Assembly (NCBI RefSeq): GCF_009937765.1
Contig: NZ_CP047089.1
Coordinates: 1,362,272 to 1,426,271, forward strand
DNA: 64,000 nt
Reading direction: 5' to 3'
Origin: Bacillus pumilus
GTDB lineage: Bacteria; Bacillota; Bacilli; Bacillales; Bacillaceae
Shown here: in pieces, positions 53,964 to 63,540 of the stretch
Numbering within the stretch: the stretch's first letter is position 1
How the letters are laid out: every line of letters starts with the position of its first letter
Position numbers and translations under genes: made by a program
Notes under the pieces: generated by a model
What the model was told of the DNA's origin: nothing
What the model saw: the letters and a program-made list of their open reading frames with translations, nothing else
Databases searched by the model: none

Positions 53964-54653
53964 GTGCTTTACGTTTGGATCGCAGCTTTTTTGTTCCTTG
54001 GGATCTTATTGATCTTCATGAAAGTGACCATTTCACTGGATTATTCACATGCAAATGACAATGACCACCTTGCGCTGAAGATCATCACCTTATATGGAAT
54101 CATCAGACTCAAAAAAGACATTCCGATGGTGAGGGTCAATCCAGAAGATCAAACGATTGATATACGTGAAAAGAAGATGGCGAGCGCCCAGACCCCTAGT
54201 CACGAAAAAGAATCTATACATAAAAAAGTGGGAAAACGTGATATGAAGCAAATCCTTCATCAAATGGAGCGTATCACAAAAGAGATCGTCGATTTAAACC
54301 GGATCATGCGTAATTTCTTCATTCACATGAGAATTGTATCGTTTCATTGGTCAACATGGATCGGCTTTCATGACGCTGCTTTAACAGGTGTAGCAGCTGG
54401 CGGGGTATGGTCAGTCAAAGGAGCACTCCTTGCCTTTATGCAGGAGCATCTCACCTTTAAGCATAAACCGGTATATGAAGTCATTCCTGCCTTTCAGCAC
54501 AATGTGTCACAGACCCAGTTTACATGTATAGCTTATTTTCGTATTGGACATGCTATGCTTGCAGCCATTCGTTTACTTGTCCATTGGTTAAAAGGAAGAA
54601 AGGCGAGAAAAAGTGCCTCTCTTCAAGCAACGAAGAATGAATCATCTGTTTAA
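53964..54653 (+). CDS. ytfI: DUF2953 protein YtfI
   Basis: A 229-residue membrane-associated protein of the DUF2953 family. It has an N-terminal membrane segment (VWIAAFLFLGILLIFM), a beta-rich part with LALKIITLYGIIRLKKDIP, a coiled helical middle and a C-terminal WSVKGALLAFMQEHL region. GGAGG lies 11 nt before GTG 53964; the frame is open to 53892 without a ribosome site. It is followed at once by ytfJ; in B. subtilis ytfI is sporulation-associated, with the exact role unclear. Confidence 0.83.
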   Translation: MLYVWIAAFLFLGILLIFMKVTISLDYSHANDNDHLALKIITLYGIIRLKKDIPMVRVNPEDQTIDIREKKMASAQTPSHEKESIHKKVGKRDMKQILHQMERITKEIVDLNRIMRNFFIHMRIVSFHWSTWIGFHDAALTGVAAGGVWSVKGALLAFMQEHLTFKHKPVYEVIPAFQHNVSQTQFTCIAYFRIGHAMLAAIRLLVHWLKGRKARKSASLQATKNESSV

Positions 54654-54667
54654 GGAGGAACCCGAAA

Positions 54668-55120
54668 ATGGCAGATCATCCAATCCAAGGTCTGATGAAG
54701 ACAGCGATGGAAAACTTAAAAGAAATGATAGATGTGAATACAATCATCGGCGATCCAGTCGAAACCCCTGACGGCAGTGTCATCCTCACTGTATCGAAGG
54801 TTGGTTTTGGATTTGCAGCCGGCGGCAGTGAATTTAACGGGAACCAAAAGAAAGAAAAACGTTCTGATGATCAAGAACGAAAAGAACCGAGACTCCCATT
54901 TGGCGGGGGAAGCGGCGGAGGTGTGTCTATTACACCAATCGCTTTCTTAATTGTCGGAACAAACGGCGTTCGAATGCTTCATTTGGATGAACATACACAT
55001 CTGCTTGATAAAATATTGGATTCTGCTCCTCAAGCAATTGAACGTCTTCAGCACATGTTTAAGAAAGATGAACGGGAGAACCGTCATAAAGAACGAAAAC
55101 TAGATGACATAGACCTTTAA
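54668..55120 (+). CDS. ytfJ: Sporulation protein YtfJ (GerW)
   Basis: A 150-residue protein of the GerW family, needed in B. subtilis for normal response to germinants. Conserved stretches are MKTAMENLKEMIDVNTIIGDPVETPDG (about 8-34), VSKVGFGFAAGGSEF (about 42-56), the Gly-rich LPFGGGSGGGVSITPIAFL (about 77-95) and the C-terminal LLDKILDSAPQAIERL. AAGGAGGAACC precedes the ATG. Paired with ytfI, 14 bp apart. Confidence 0.92.
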   Translation: MADHPIQGLMKTAMENLKEMIDVNTIIGDPVETPDGSVILTVSKVGFGFAAGGSEFNGNQKKEKRSDDQERKEPRLPFGGGSGGGVSITPIAFLIVGTNGVRMLHLDEHTHLLDKILDSAPQAIERLQHMFKKDERENRHKERKLDDIDL

Positions 55121-55150
55121 AAAGTTAGCTGCGCTGCAGTTAACTTTTTT
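55119..55150 (+). terminator. Terminator of ytfIJ
   Basis: AAAAGTTAGCTGC / GCAGTTAACTTTT hairpin with T run, beginning at the ytfJ stop codon. Confidence 0.82.
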
Positions 55151-55232
55151 TTCAAAAGCGACGATTAGGCTTTGCAGTTTTTTGCTTTCTCTACTATGAT
55201 AGAACCATACATTTGATAAGGGAGGAATTGTT

Positions 55233-55733
55233 TTGGCATCGATCACATTTAAAGGGAGTTCTGTCACGCTTGTAGGAAATGAAGTAAAAGTAGGCGAGCA
55301 GGCTCCAGATTTCACGGTATTAACGAACTCACTAGGGGAAGTTTCACTTTCTGATTTAACAGGAAAAGTGACGATCATCTCAGTGATTCCTTCTATTGAT
55401 ACAGGTGTGTGTGACGCACAAACAAGACGTTTCAATGAAGAGGCAGCCGGTTTAGGTCCGGTCAATATCTATACAATTAGTGCAGACCTTCCATTTGCAC
55501 AAGCACGCTGGTGTGGAGCAAACGGAATTGAAAATGTCGAAACATTATCTGATCACAGAGATATGTCATTTGGTGAAGCATTCGGTGTTTATATGGAAGA
55601 ATTGCGTTTATTGGCGCGTGGAGTTTTCGTATTAGACCCTAATGGGAAAGTGGTTTACACTGAATACGTAAGCGAAGCAACGAATCACCCAAATTATGAA
55701 AAAGCCATTGAAGCTGCAAAATCACTGTTATAA
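55233..55733 (+). CDS. tpx: Thiol peroxidase Tpx
   Basis: Atypical 2-Cys peroxiredoxin that reduces hydrogen and alkyl peroxides in the cytoplasm with thioredoxin. The 166-residue protein has peroxidatic Cys60 (SIDTGVCDAQT) and resolving Cys94 (ARWCGAN), one residue offset from the E. coli enzyme. GGGAGG precedes the TTG start at 55233, which corresponds to the usual N-terminus. Single gene with its own terminator. Confidence 0.95.
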   Translation: MASITFKGSSVTLVGNEVKVGEQAPDFTVLTNSLGEVSLSDLTGKVTIISVIPSIDTGVCDAQTRRFNEEAAGLGPVNIYTISADLPFAQARWCGANGIENVETLSDHRDMSFGEAFGVYMEELRLLARGVFVLDPNGKVVYTEYVSEATNHPNYEKAIEAAKSLL

Positions 55734-55746
55734 AAGCAGCATCGAC

Positions 55747-55777
55747 AAGAGCTCCGGCTTCATACTGGGGCTCTTTT
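55747..55777 (+). terminator. Terminator of tpx
   Basis: AAGAGCTCC / GGGGCTCTT with a 11-nt loop and TTTT. Confidence 0.72.
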
Positions 55778-55822
55778 CAATGAGAACATATAGCTTTTAA
55801 CAAAGCGAGGAGAGAAAAGAAA

Positions 55823-56797
55823 TTGCAGAAAGATCAAGTAAGTACGATTTTCGAGTTGCTCGATACAGCTTCTATTCGATTAAAAAAGGAACAAAGCATT
55901 TCCTATATTGAAGCATTGGCTGAAGCGGGAGAAGCCTTTTTCCAAGCAAATGATCGAGACGGTTTACTAAAGGATGTAATAGAGAAAGCAGATTTTGCCT
56001 CTTATGATCATGAGCAGATTCGTAAAGCGTTTCAGCTCGCCGTATTAAAAGGACAAAAGGATATTTCCCATCCAAATCGTCAGATGACCCCAGATACGAT
56101 CGGGCTGTTTGTCAGTTATTTGGTAAATAAATTTTTAGAAGGTCAAAAAGAGCTAGTTGTCTTTGATCCAGCAGCAGGAACAGGGAACTTACTGCTTGCT
56201 GTCTTAAATAATCTGACTGCAGAAACAAAGCGCGGCTTTGCATCTGAAATTGATGATGTCCTCATCAAAATTGCATGGGCACAGGCGAACTTGGAAGAGA
56301 AGGAAGTCGAGCTTTTCCATCAAGACAGCCTTGAGCCGCTTTTAATCTCTCCAGTAGATGTCACTGTATGCAGTCTGCCAGTTGGATATTATCCAAATGA
56401 TGAACGTGCAGCAGACTATGAATTAAAGGCAAAAGAAGGACATGCCTTTGCGCATTATTTATTTATTGAACAAAGCCTTCGTTATACAAAAGAAGGCGGC
56501 TTCTTATTCTTCATCATTCCAAACGATTTGTTTGAAGGAAAAGAAAGCGTGCAATTAAAGGATTTTATCAAAGATCAGGCATATATGAATGCATTGATTC
56601 AACTGCCAGTCTCCATGTTCAAGGACAAAAAGCACGCCAAAAGCTTGTTTGTGATGCAAAAGAAAAAGGAAGGGCTTGAGGCACCAAAACGGATGCTGTT
56701 TGCCAATCTGCCATCTTTCTCACAAAAAGAATCAATGGTGAGTGTAATGAGAAAATTAGATCAATGGTTTATAGAAGAAAAAGAAACGAAAGAATAG
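55823..56797 (+). CDS. ytxK: YtxK, N6-DNA-methylase-like protein (ComYH-type)
   Basis: A 324-residue protein with an N-terminal helical part and a class I SAM-dependent methyltransferase domain: motif I VFDPAAGTGNLLLAVLN (about 113-129), acidic loop SEIDDVLIKIAW, and then CSLPVGYYPND (about 184-194) where true N6-adenine methylases have NPPY/F. Members of this family stand before ackA in several Firmicutes; in streptococci (ComYH) the gene belongs to the competence pilus operon. The start is TTG 55823 after GAGGAG. Catalysis is uncertain because of the altered motif IV. Confidence 0.88.
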   Translation: MQKDQVSTIFELLDTASIRLKKEQSISYIEALAEAGEAFFQANDRDGLLKDVIEKADFASYDHEQIRKAFQLAVLKGQKDISHPNRQMTPDTIGLFVSYLVNKFLEGQKELVVFDPAAGTGNLLLAVLNNLTAETKRGFASEIDDVLIKIAWAQANLEEKEVELFHQDSLEPLLISPVDVTVCSLPVGYYPNDERAADYELKAKEGHAFAHYLFIEQSLRYTKEGGFLFFIIPNDLFEGKESVQLKDFIKDQAYMNALIQLPVSMFKDKKHAKSLFVMQKKKEGLEAPKRMLFANLPSFSQKESMVSVMRKLDQWFIEEKETKE

Positions 56798-56820
56798 CCA
56801 GAGTGATGTCTGGCTTTTTT
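56796..56820 (+). terminator. Terminator of ytxK
   Basis: AGCCAGA / TCTGGCT with a 6-nt loop and a T run, overlapping the stop codon. Confidence 0.82.
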
Positions 56821-56904
56821 ATTATTCAGAAAATAACGACTTATCGATGTAAGCGGTAACAGTTCAAAGGTGCACTTGAAATGCAAAGTTTTCAATGTTT
56901 AAAT
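56821..56904 (+). promoter_or_regulatory. ackA control region: CodY-like box, cre and promoter
   Basis: CodY-like box ATTATTCAGAAAATA (56821-56835, 12 of 15). cre TGTAAGCGGTAACA (56848-56861), a full match to TGWAANCGNTNWCA. Promoter TTGAAA (56876-56881), 17 nt, TTAAAT (56899-56904), giving a start near 56911 and placing the cre centre about 56 bp upstream. This is the activator arrangement of B. subtilis ackA. Confidence 0.8.
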
Positions 56905-57026
56905 GAAAAAGTCAGATATTTTTCGGACTTATCGTTAAACTATAAAAGACCCGTCATACAGGTTGAATATAGCACCGGAAAAAACGTGAAACCTTATATA
57001 ACAACTGAGTAAAAGGAGCGACAAGA

Positions 57027-58211
57027 ATGTCTAAAATTATCGCAATCAACGCAGGAAGCTCATCTCTTAAATTCCAATTGTTCGACATGCCAGAAGAAAC
57101 CGTTTTAACAAAAGGTCTTGTTGAAAGAATCGGAATGGACAACAGTATCTTCACGATTTCTGTAGATGGAGAAAAGAAAACAGAAGTCACAGATATTCCA
57201 GATCATGCAGTAGCGGTTAAAATGCTACTTGAAAAACTAATTGAATTTAACATCATCAAAGACTTTAATGAAATTGACGGTGTAGGACACCGTGTTGTTC
57301 ACGGCGGAGAGAAGTTCAGCGACTCTGTTCTTTTAACTGATGAAGTCATCAATGACATTGATCAGCTTTCTGAGCTAGCACCACTGCACAACCCTGCAAA
57401 CGTTGTAGGAATCAAAGCATTCAAACAAATTCTGCCTGACGTACCAGCGATTGCTGTGTTCGATACAGCCTTCCACCAAACAATGCCAGAGCAGTCTTAC
57501 CTATACAGCCTTCCGTACGATTACTACAAAAACTTTGGTATTCGTAAATACGGATTCCACGGGACAAGCCATAAGTTCGTAACAGAGCGTGCTTCAGAGC
57601 TATTAGGCCGTCCTCTTGAAGAGCTTCGTCTGATTTCTTGTCACCTTGGAAATGGTGCGAGTATCGCAGCAGTTGAAGGCGGAAGATCAATCGATACGTC
57701 AATGGGCTTCACACCACTTGCGGGTGTTGCGATGGGTACACGTTCAGGTAACATTGACCCTGCTCTTATTCCATTTATTATGGAGAAAACAGGACATACA
57801 GCTGAAGAAGTACTTTCTACTTTGAATAAGAAGAGTGGTCTTTTAGGTGTGTCTGGTCTATCAAGTGATCTTCGTGATATCGAAGAAGCAACAGAAGAAG
57901 GAAACGACCGTGCAGAAGTAGCTCTTGATATTTTTGCAAGCCGTATTCATAAATACATCGGTTCTTATGCAGCGAGAATGAATGGCGTAGATGCGATCAT
58001 CTTCACAGCTGGAATCGGTGAAAACAGTTCAGAAGTTAGAGCACGTGTACTTCGTGGTCTAGAATTCATGGGCGTTTACTGGGATCCTTCTCTTAACAAC
58101 ATGAGAGGCGAAGAAGCATTCATTAGCTATCCTCACTCTCCTGTAAAAGTGATCGTTATTCCAACGAACGAAGAAGTCATGATTGCAAGAGATGTTATGC
58201 GCTTAGCATAA
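57027..58211 (+). CDS. ackA: Acetate kinase AckA
   Basis: Forms ATP and acetate from acetyl phosphate in overflow metabolism. The 394-residue protein has the ASKHA-fold signatures [15 protein letters not shown] (4-18), [32 protein letters not shown] and [23 protein letters not shown] precedes the ATG. CcpA activation is indicated by the perfect cre upstream; CodY may act from the adjoining box. It performs the reverse flux of acsA, which is encoded 39 kb away in this window. Confidence 0.96.
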   Translation: MSKIIAINAGSSSLKFQLFDMPEETVLTKGLVERIGMDNSIFTISVDGEKKTEVTDIPDHAVAVKMLLEKLIEFNIIKDFNEIDGVGHRVVHGGEKFSDSVLLTDEVINDIDQLSELAPLHNPANVVGIKAFKQILPDVPAIAVFDTAFHQTMPEQSYLYSLPYDYYKNFGIRKYGFHGTSHKFVTERASELLGRPLEELRLISCHLGNGASIAAVEGGRSIDTSMGFTPLAGVAMGTRSGNIDPALIPFIMEKTGHTAEEVLSTLNKKSGLLGVSGLSSDLRDIEEATEEGNDRAEVALDIFASRIHKYIGSYAARMNGVDAIIFTAGIGENSSEVRARVLRGLEFMGVYWDPSLNNMRGEEAFISYPHSPVKVIVIPTNEEVMIARDVMRLA

Positions 58212-58221
58212 ATGAAAAGGA

Positions 58222-58256
58222 AGAAGCTCTTTTCCAATAAGGAAAAGAGCTTTTTT
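58222..58256 (+). terminator. Terminator of ackA
   Basis: AAGCTCTTTTCC / GGAAAAGAGCTT, a perfect 12-bp stem with T run. Confidence 0.88.
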
Positions 58257-58317
58257 CTATTAAAAGCAGCATGCTATAATGTTGTCCAATACGAAGCAAA
58301 AGGGAGCGGTGCGAAAA

Positions 58318-58833
58318 ATGGGTGTGACAGAACATAAACGTGAGGCGAAAGCGAGGCTTTATGTGAAAGTCATTACGGTCAGCGATACAAGAACGAAAGA
58401 AACAGATAAAAGCGGCCGTCTGATGATTGATTTGCTCAAAGAACAGGGACATCTCATTCTTGCATACGATATTGTAAAAGATGACATTGGAGCGATCCAA
58501 GACGCTGTACTAGAGGGAACAGGCGAACCAAAAATAGATGCCGTGTTGTTAAACGGGGGCACAGGGATTGCCGCAAGGGATGTCACCATTGAAGCGATTA
58601 CCCCGCTTTTCTCGAAGGAACTGTCTGGCTTTGGCGAAATTTTCCGCATGCTGAGCTATACAGAAGACATTGGTTCAGCCGCTATCTTATCCCGCGCCGC
58701 GGCTGGGGTCGTCAATCAAAAAGCCGTCTTTGCCACACCAGGATCGACTGGGGCTGTTCGCTTAGCCATGACAAAACTCATCATTCCAGAGCTTCCTCAC
58801 GTTTTACGAGAGCTTGAAAAAGATCAAAAATAG
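58318..58833 (+). CDS. moaB: Molybdenum cofactor biosynthesis protein MoaB
   Basis: A 171-residue MoaB/MogA-type protein that prepares molybdopterin (adenylylation) for metal insertion. Family motifs are VITVSDTRTKETDKSG (about 18-33), LLNGGTGIAARDVTIEAI (about 80-97) and FATPGSTGAVRLAMTKLI (about 140-157). AAAGGGAG lies before ATG 58318; the open frame to 58279 lacks a start signal. Single gene between ackA and argG, as in B. subtilis. Confidence 0.92.
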   Translation: MGVTEHKREAKARLYVKVITVSDTRTKETDKSGRLMIDLLKEQGHLILAYDIVKDDIGAIQDAVLEGTGEPKIDAVLLNGGTGIAARDVTIEAITPLFSKELSGFGEIFRMLSYTEDIGSAAILSRAAAGVVNQKAVFATPGSTGAVRLAMTKLIIPELPHVLRELEKDQK

Positions 58834-58842
58834 CCCAAAATG

Positions 58843-58875
58843 ACTCTGCCAAGAAAATTTGGCAGAGTTTTTTTC
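58843..58875 (+). terminator. Terminator of moaB
   Basis: ACTCTGCCAA / TTGGCAGAGT with a 6-nt loop and seven T residues. Confidence 0.88.
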
Positions 58876-58929
58876 ATAAAGGGGTTGAAAAAACAATTTT
58901 TCCTTGTTACAGTGTATACATACTAAATG

Positions 58930-58947
58930 CATGTTTATAAATTAAAA
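58930..58947 (+). promoter_or_regulatory. Possible ARG box upstream of argG
   Basis: CATGTTTATAAATTAAAA shares 13 of 18 positions with the ARG-box consensus used by AhrC/ArgR and lies 60-77 bp upstream of argG. Weak by itself; supported by the known arginine control of argGH. Confidence 0.35.
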
Positions 58948-59006
58948 CTTATTTTTATGCAAAAAACATTCACAGATTCAAAACAAGTGAGAGGAGCTTT
59001 TCAATC

Positions 59007-60218
59007 ATGTCACAAAATAAAAAAGTCGTATTAGCATATTCCGGAGGTCTTGATACCTCTGTTGCAGTTAAATGGTTACAAGAGCAAGGATACGAAGTTG
59101 TAGCTTGCTGCCTAGACGTAGGTGAAGGAAAAGACTTAGCATTCGTTCAACAAAAAGCACTTCAAGTAGGAGCGGTTCAGTCTTACATGATTGACACAAA
59201 AGAAGAATTCGCAGAGGAATTTGCACTAACTGCCTTACAAGCACACACGATGTATGAAGGAAAATATCCGCTTGTATCTGCATTATCTCGTCCGCTTATT
59301 GCTAAAAAATTAGTGGAAGTCGCAGAAAAAGAAAATGCAGTAGCGGTTGCGCACGGATGTACTGGTAAAGGAAACGACCAAGTCCGTTTCGAAGTATCCA
59401 TTAAAGCATTGAATCCAGACCTAGAAGTTCTCGCACCAGTGCGTGAGTGGAAATGGTCTCGTGATGAAGAAATCGATTATGCTCAGAAGCACGGTATTCC
59501 AATTCCGATTAACTTAGACAGCCCATATTCAATCGACCAAAACCTTTGGGGCAGAAGTAATGAGTGCGGCATTTTAGAAGATCCTTGGGCTGCACCGCCA
59601 GAAGGAGCGTATGATTTAACGACACCACTTGAAAAAACACCTGACACACCTGAAATCATTGAAATCACGTTTGAAAAAGGAAAACCAACAGCTATTGATG
59701 GTATTCAGTATTCCTTATCTGATCTCATCCTTCATTTAAATGAAGTCGCTGGTCAGCATGGGGTTGGTAGAATCGATCACGTTGAAAACCGTCTTGTTGG
59801 TATTAAATCTCGTGAAGTATACGAATGCCCAGGTGCTGTCACACTTCTAAAAGCGCATAAAGAGCTTGAAGACTTAACGCTAGTGAAGGAAGTCGCACAC
59901 TTTAAGCCAATCGTTGAACAAAAAATGGCTGAATTAATATACAACGGATTATGGTTCTCACCACTTAAAGGAGCACTAGATGCTTTCTTACAAGAAACAC
60001 AACAGAACGTAACAGGTGTTGTACGTGTGAAACTATTTAAAGGCCATGCCATTGTTGAAGGACGTAAATCACCATATTCACTTTACGATGAAAATCTTGC
60101 AACATACACTAAAGCAGATGAATTTGATCATGATGCAGCGGTAGGATTTATTAACCTTTGGGGCTTACCAACAAAAGTAAACAGCATCGTGAATAAAAAG
60201 GAGCAGGTTAAAGCATGA
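59007..60218 (+). CDS. argG: Argininosuccinate synthase ArgG
   Basis: Joins citrulline and aspartate with ATP in arginine biosynthesis. The 403-residue protein begins with the PP-loop [10 protein letters not shown] (10-19) and has [15 protein letters not shown] (about 113-127), [15 protein letters not shown] (about 172-186) and [11 protein letters not shown] near the C-terminus. The ATG follows AGGAGC. Its stop overlaps the argH start in ATGA, so the pair is coupled. Confidence 0.97.
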   Translation: MSQNKKVVLAYSGGLDTSVAVKWLQEQGYEVVACCLDVGEGKDLAFVQQKALQVGAVQSYMIDTKEEFAEEFALTALQAHTMYEGKYPLVSALSRPLIAKKLVEVAEKENAVAVAHGCTGKGNDQVRFEVSIKALNPDLEVLAPVREWKWSRDEEIDYAQKHGIPIPINLDSPYSIDQNLWGRSNECGILEDPWAAPPEGAYDLTTPLEKTPDTPEIIEITFEKGKPTAIDGIQYSLSDLILHLNEVAGQHGVGRIDHVENRLVGIKSREVYECPGAVTLLKAHKELEDLTLVKEVAHFKPIVEQKMAELIYNGLWFSPLKGALDAFLQETQQNVTGVVRVKLFKGHAIVEGRKSPYSLYDENLATYTKADEFDHDAAVGFINLWGLPTKVNSIVNKKEQVKA

Positions 60219-61588
60219 AAAAGCTTTGGGGAGGCCGATTTCAAAAAACACCAGAAAAATGGGTCGATGAGTTTGGCGCGTCCATTCACTTCGACAAACA
60301 ATTAGTCAAAGAAGATCTGACCGGCTCCCTTGCTCATGCAAGTATGCTGAATACATGCGGTATCCTAGACGATGAGGAGGCCGCTACCATTAAAGATGGA
60401 CTGAATAAGCTCATGAAAAAGGCGGAGGCAGATGAACTCGAATTCTCAGTGGATTATGAGGACATTCATTTAAACCTTGAAAAAATGCTCATTGATGAGA
60501 TTGGTCCGCTTGGCGGCAAGTTGCACACAGCGAGAAGCCGGAATGATCAGGTTGCAACCGATATGCATTTATATTTGAATAACCAAGTAGAGCATATCAT
60601 TGAACTGATCTCTTCCTTTCAAACAGTGCTTGTGGAAAAAGCAGAACAGCACGTTGAAACGATTTTTCCAGGATATACGCACTTGCAACGTGCACAGCCT
60701 ATTTCCTTTGCGCATCATATGCTCGCCTATTTCTGGATGCTAGAGCGTGACAAAGCGCGTTTCCAAGATTCTTTGAAGCGAATTAACGTGTCTCCACTTG
60801 GATGCGGAGCGTTAGCAGGAACGACATTCCCAATTGATCGTGAATACACAGCAGAGCTACTTGGCTTTGATCATATTTACGAAAATAGCCTTGATGGCGT
60901 AAGTGATCGGGATTTCATTTTAGAGTTCTTGTCTAATAGCAGTCTTGTGATGATGCACTTATCACGTCTTTGTGAGGAAATCATTTTATGGTGCTCACAA
61001 GAATTCAAATTCATTGAGCTTGATGACACATATGCAACAGGCAGCAGCATGATGCCGCAAAAGAAAAACCCGGATATGGCAGAATTGATCCGCGGAAAAA
61101 CAGGCCGTGTGTATGGCAACCTGATGGGGCTTCTCACCATCATGAAAGGCTTGCCGCTTACGTATAACAAAGACTTGCAAGAAGATAAAGAAGGCATGTT
61201 TGATACAGTCAAAACCATTGCTGGCAGCCTGCAAATCTTCACAGGCATGATTCAAACAATGACAGTGAACGAAGATGTCATGAAAAAAGCAACAAAAGAA
61301 GATTTCTCAAATGCGACCGAAGTGGCAGACTACCTTGCGAAAAAAGGCATGCCATTCCGTGAAGCACACGAAATCGTTGGCAAGCTCGTGTATACTTGCA
61401 TTCAAAAAGGCATCTACTTAAGTGATCTTCCGTTTGAGACATTCACAGAAGCGAGCGATCTTTTTGAAGAAGACATTTACACCGTTCTTGATCCGTATGT
61501 TGCTGTTGAAAAAAGAACAAGCGCAGGCGGAACTGGATTTAAACAAATTCAGCTCGCTTTAGAAAAAGCAAAAGCCTGCCTGGCGTAA
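60215..61588 (+). CDS. argH: Argininosuccinate lyase ArgH
   Basis: Splits argininosuccinate into arginine and fumarate, the last step of arginine synthesis. The 457-residue protein of the fumarase/aspartase fold has the signature [12 protein letters not shown] (about 276-287), catalytic His in [15 protein letters not shown] (about 155-169) and [13 protein letters not shown] near 106-118. AAGGAG in the end of argG acts as ribosome site. It ends at a hairpin terminator. Confidence 0.97.
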   Translation: MKKLWGGRFQKTPEKWVDEFGASIHFDKQLVKEDLTGSLAHASMLNTCGILDDEEAATIKDGLNKLMKKAEADELEFSVDYEDIHLNLEKMLIDEIGPLGGKLHTARSRNDQVATDMHLYLNNQVEHIIELISSFQTVLVEKAEQHVETIFPGYTHLQRAQPISFAHHMLAYFWMLERDKARFQDSLKRINVSPLGCGALAGTTFPIDREYTAELLGFDHIYENSLDGVSDRDFILEFLSNSSLVMMHLSRLCEEIILWCSQEFKFIELDDTYATGSSMMPQKKNPDMAELIRGKTGRVYGNLMGLLTIMKGLPLTYNKDLQEDKEGMFDTVKTIAGSLQIFTGMIQTMTVNEDVMKKATKEDFSNATEVADYLAKKGMPFREAHEIVGKLVYTCIQKGIYLSDLPFETFTEASDLFEEDIYTVLDPYVAVEKRTSAGGTGFKQIQLALEKAKACLA

Positions 61589-61596
61589 CTGACCAG

Positions 61597-61626
61597 AACC
61601 ATTCGTTGATACGGATGGTTTTTTGT
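61597..61626 (+). terminator. Terminator of argGH
   Basis: AACCATTCGT / ACGGATGGTT with a TGAT loop and TTTTTT. Confidence 0.84.
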
Positions 61627-61708
61627 CTTGGGGAAAAGGACATTGATCATCATTGGAGAAGTTTGAAAACATACCAATGTTAAGCTGAAGAGGGAGTGAC
61701 AGTAGTCT

Positions 61709-62611
61709 ATGAAGAAAACACTTCAGGCTTTGTTTGATCAGCCCATCGTATCAGTTGAAACGTTAGGAGAACAGTACGAGGGACGGGCGAATGATGTGTG
61801 GCTGATCTCCTTACAAGACAAAACGGAATATGTGGTGAAATCTCCTAAAATGACAAGAGCAGAAAGTGAATTTGTATATGGGATCAACAAGATCTATGGA
61901 GTAAATGCCCATACAGGACAAGAACATCTCGATCAAATCAATGAAAAGCTGGCTCTAACGAATTCCTTTCATATCCCGAAAGTCGTTCGTAAAGTGAAGA
62001 AGGCAGGGAAACATGATGATGTCATGGAAAAAGTAGAAGGAACCCCTTTAACATCTTTTGAGCGGCGTTCATCACACTTCTATCAAGATTACGGGAGGAA
62101 ACTAGCGCTTCTTCATTCATATCGAACAAACTCTTTCGGTGCAGTATACGGGGCAGAAACGAGACATTTGAGAGAATACCATCCACTTTTAAAAACGGCT
62201 GTCTCTAAACTTTTAAGCCGCTATTATGCAGACCAGCCTGAATTTCAGCGTTATGGAGAAATGGTCCAGCAAAAGCTAAATCACCTCAGTCCTCCTGATT
62301 CAGCCAGTCTCATTTTAATTGATTTAGATCCATCGCAATATATTGAAAAAGATGATCAAGTGACGAGTCTAGTTGATACGGAATATGTTGTGTTTGGACC
62401 AGCTGCGTTTGATTTTATTGCATTGGAATACCTTTTGACGAAAGAAACTGCACACGATGTTCAGTTAGGCTATGAAGAGATTTGCCCGCTTCCTCGCCAG
62501 CTTCATGAGGTGAGAGAATGCTATCGATTTGTTTCGCTGCTTCTAGATATTCATGGCTCGTGGGATATCCAAAAGTGGATGAATCATCCTACATTTTTTC
62601 ATTCTAAATAG
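61709..62611 (+). CDS. Kinase-fold (aminoglycoside phosphotransferase-like) protein, unknown substrate
   Basis: A 300-residue cytoplasmic protein that resembles the APH/choline-kinase fold: an N-lobe with ANDVWLISLQDKTEYVVKSPK (about 28-48, Lys in the ATP site), MEKVEGTPL as hinge (about 110-118), YGRKLALLHSYR as C-lobe helix, then LILIDLDPSQYI (about 200-211) where APH enzymes have HGDxxxxN, and VDTEYVVFGPAAFDFIALEY (about 221-240), which looks like the metal-binding D and following motif. The catalytic loop lacks the usual His and Asn, so it could be a pseudokinase or a distinct subfamily. Transcribed towards ytkK, 106 bp apart (from 62611 to 62718). Confidence 0.7.
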   Translation: MKKTLQALFDQPIVSVETLGEQYEGRANDVWLISLQDKTEYVVKSPKMTRAESEFVYGINKIYGVNAHTGQEHLDQINEKLALTNSFHIPKVVRKVKKAGKHDDVMEKVEGTPLTSFERRSSHFYQDYGRKLALLHSYRTNSFGAVYGAETRHLREYHPLLKTAVSKLLSRYYADQPEFQRYGEMVQQKLNHLSPPDSASLILIDLDPSQYIEKDDQVTSLVDTEYVVFGPAAFDFIALEYLLTKETAHDVQLGYEEICPLPRQLHEVRECYRFVSLLLDIHGSWDIQKWMNHPTFFHSK

Positions 62612-62717
62612 AAATAGCAGAAAGGGTTCATAAGTGCGCCAGATGCTGGTTTATAGTAAAGTAAAGATAACAAACGAAACACATGAACTTGCAACCTTTG
62701 CTTTAGGAGGAGATTGT

Positions 62718-63473
62718 GTGCGACACGCATTAATAACAGCGGGTTCTAAAGGACTTGGCAGGAAAGTCACCGAGTCTTTACTGAATATGGGGTATTCTGT
62801 GACAGTCAATTATCGAAGTGATGATGAAGCTGTGCGGCAGATGAAAGAAGAATTGCAGGAATATGAAGAAAAGCTTCAATTTGTCCAAGGTGACGTGACA
62901 AACAAAGAAGATTTAAAGAACATGGTCGCGCTGGCAACCGAGCGATTTGGACGGATCGATGCTTTGATTAACAATGCCGGACCTTATATTTTTGAACGAA
63001 AAAAGCTAGCGGATTATTCCGAGGAAGAATGGTATCAAATGATGGAAGGCAACCTATCTGCTGTGTTCCATTTGTTCAGAATGGTCATCCCGATGATGAG
63101 AAAGCAAGGCTTCGGCCGAATTGTCACATATGGCTTCCAAGGTGCAGACCATGCGCCGGGATGGATGCACAGATCAGCCTTCGGAGCAGCAAAAGTGGGG
63201 CTCGCGTCACTGACGAAAACCATTGCGATTGAAGAAGCAGAAAACGGCATCACGGCCAATATGGTTTGTCCAGGCAAAATCGTTGGTGACATGAAAGAAT
63301 CGACAATAGAAGAAGCACGCCAGATGAAAGATGATGAAACGCCGATTGGCAGGTCTGGTACTGGAGAAGATATCGGTCGCATCATTTCCTTTTTATGCGA
63401 TGACCGCTCTGACCTGATTACAGGAACTGTTATTGAAGCAACAGGTGGTCTTAACGTCATTCACAGACATTAA
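62718..63473 (+). CDS. ytkK: Short-chain dehydrogenase/reductase YtkK
   Basis: A 251-residue Rossmann-fold protein similar to FabG-type reductases. The cofactor loop is TAGSKGLGRKV (about 7-17), and LINNAGPYIFERK is near 83-95. At the active site the usual YxxxK reads SAFGAAK, so the catalytic Tyr is Phe; from memory B. subtilis YtkK has the same change (SAFAAAK). A normal reductase reaction is therefore doubtful. AGGAGGAG fixes GTG 62718; the frame is open to 62634 without a start signal. It lies directly before ytkL. Confidence 0.88.
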   Translation: MRHALITAGSKGLGRKVTESLLNMGYSVTVNYRSDDEAVRQMKEELQEYEEKLQFVQGDVTNKEDLKNMVALATERFGRIDALINNAGPYIFERKKLADYSEEEWYQMMEGNLSAVFHLFRMVIPMMRKQGFGRIVTYGFQGADHAPGWMHRSAFGAAKVGLASLTKTIAIEEAENGITANMVCPGKIVGDMKESTIEEARQMKDDETPIGRSGTGEDIGRIISFLCDDRSDLITGTVIEATGGLNVIHRH

Positions 63474-63540
63474 GTTTTTCAGTTTTTTATACAGGGAATA
63501 GATGAAATGAGATCAAATTCGAAAGGTGGATATACTCACA

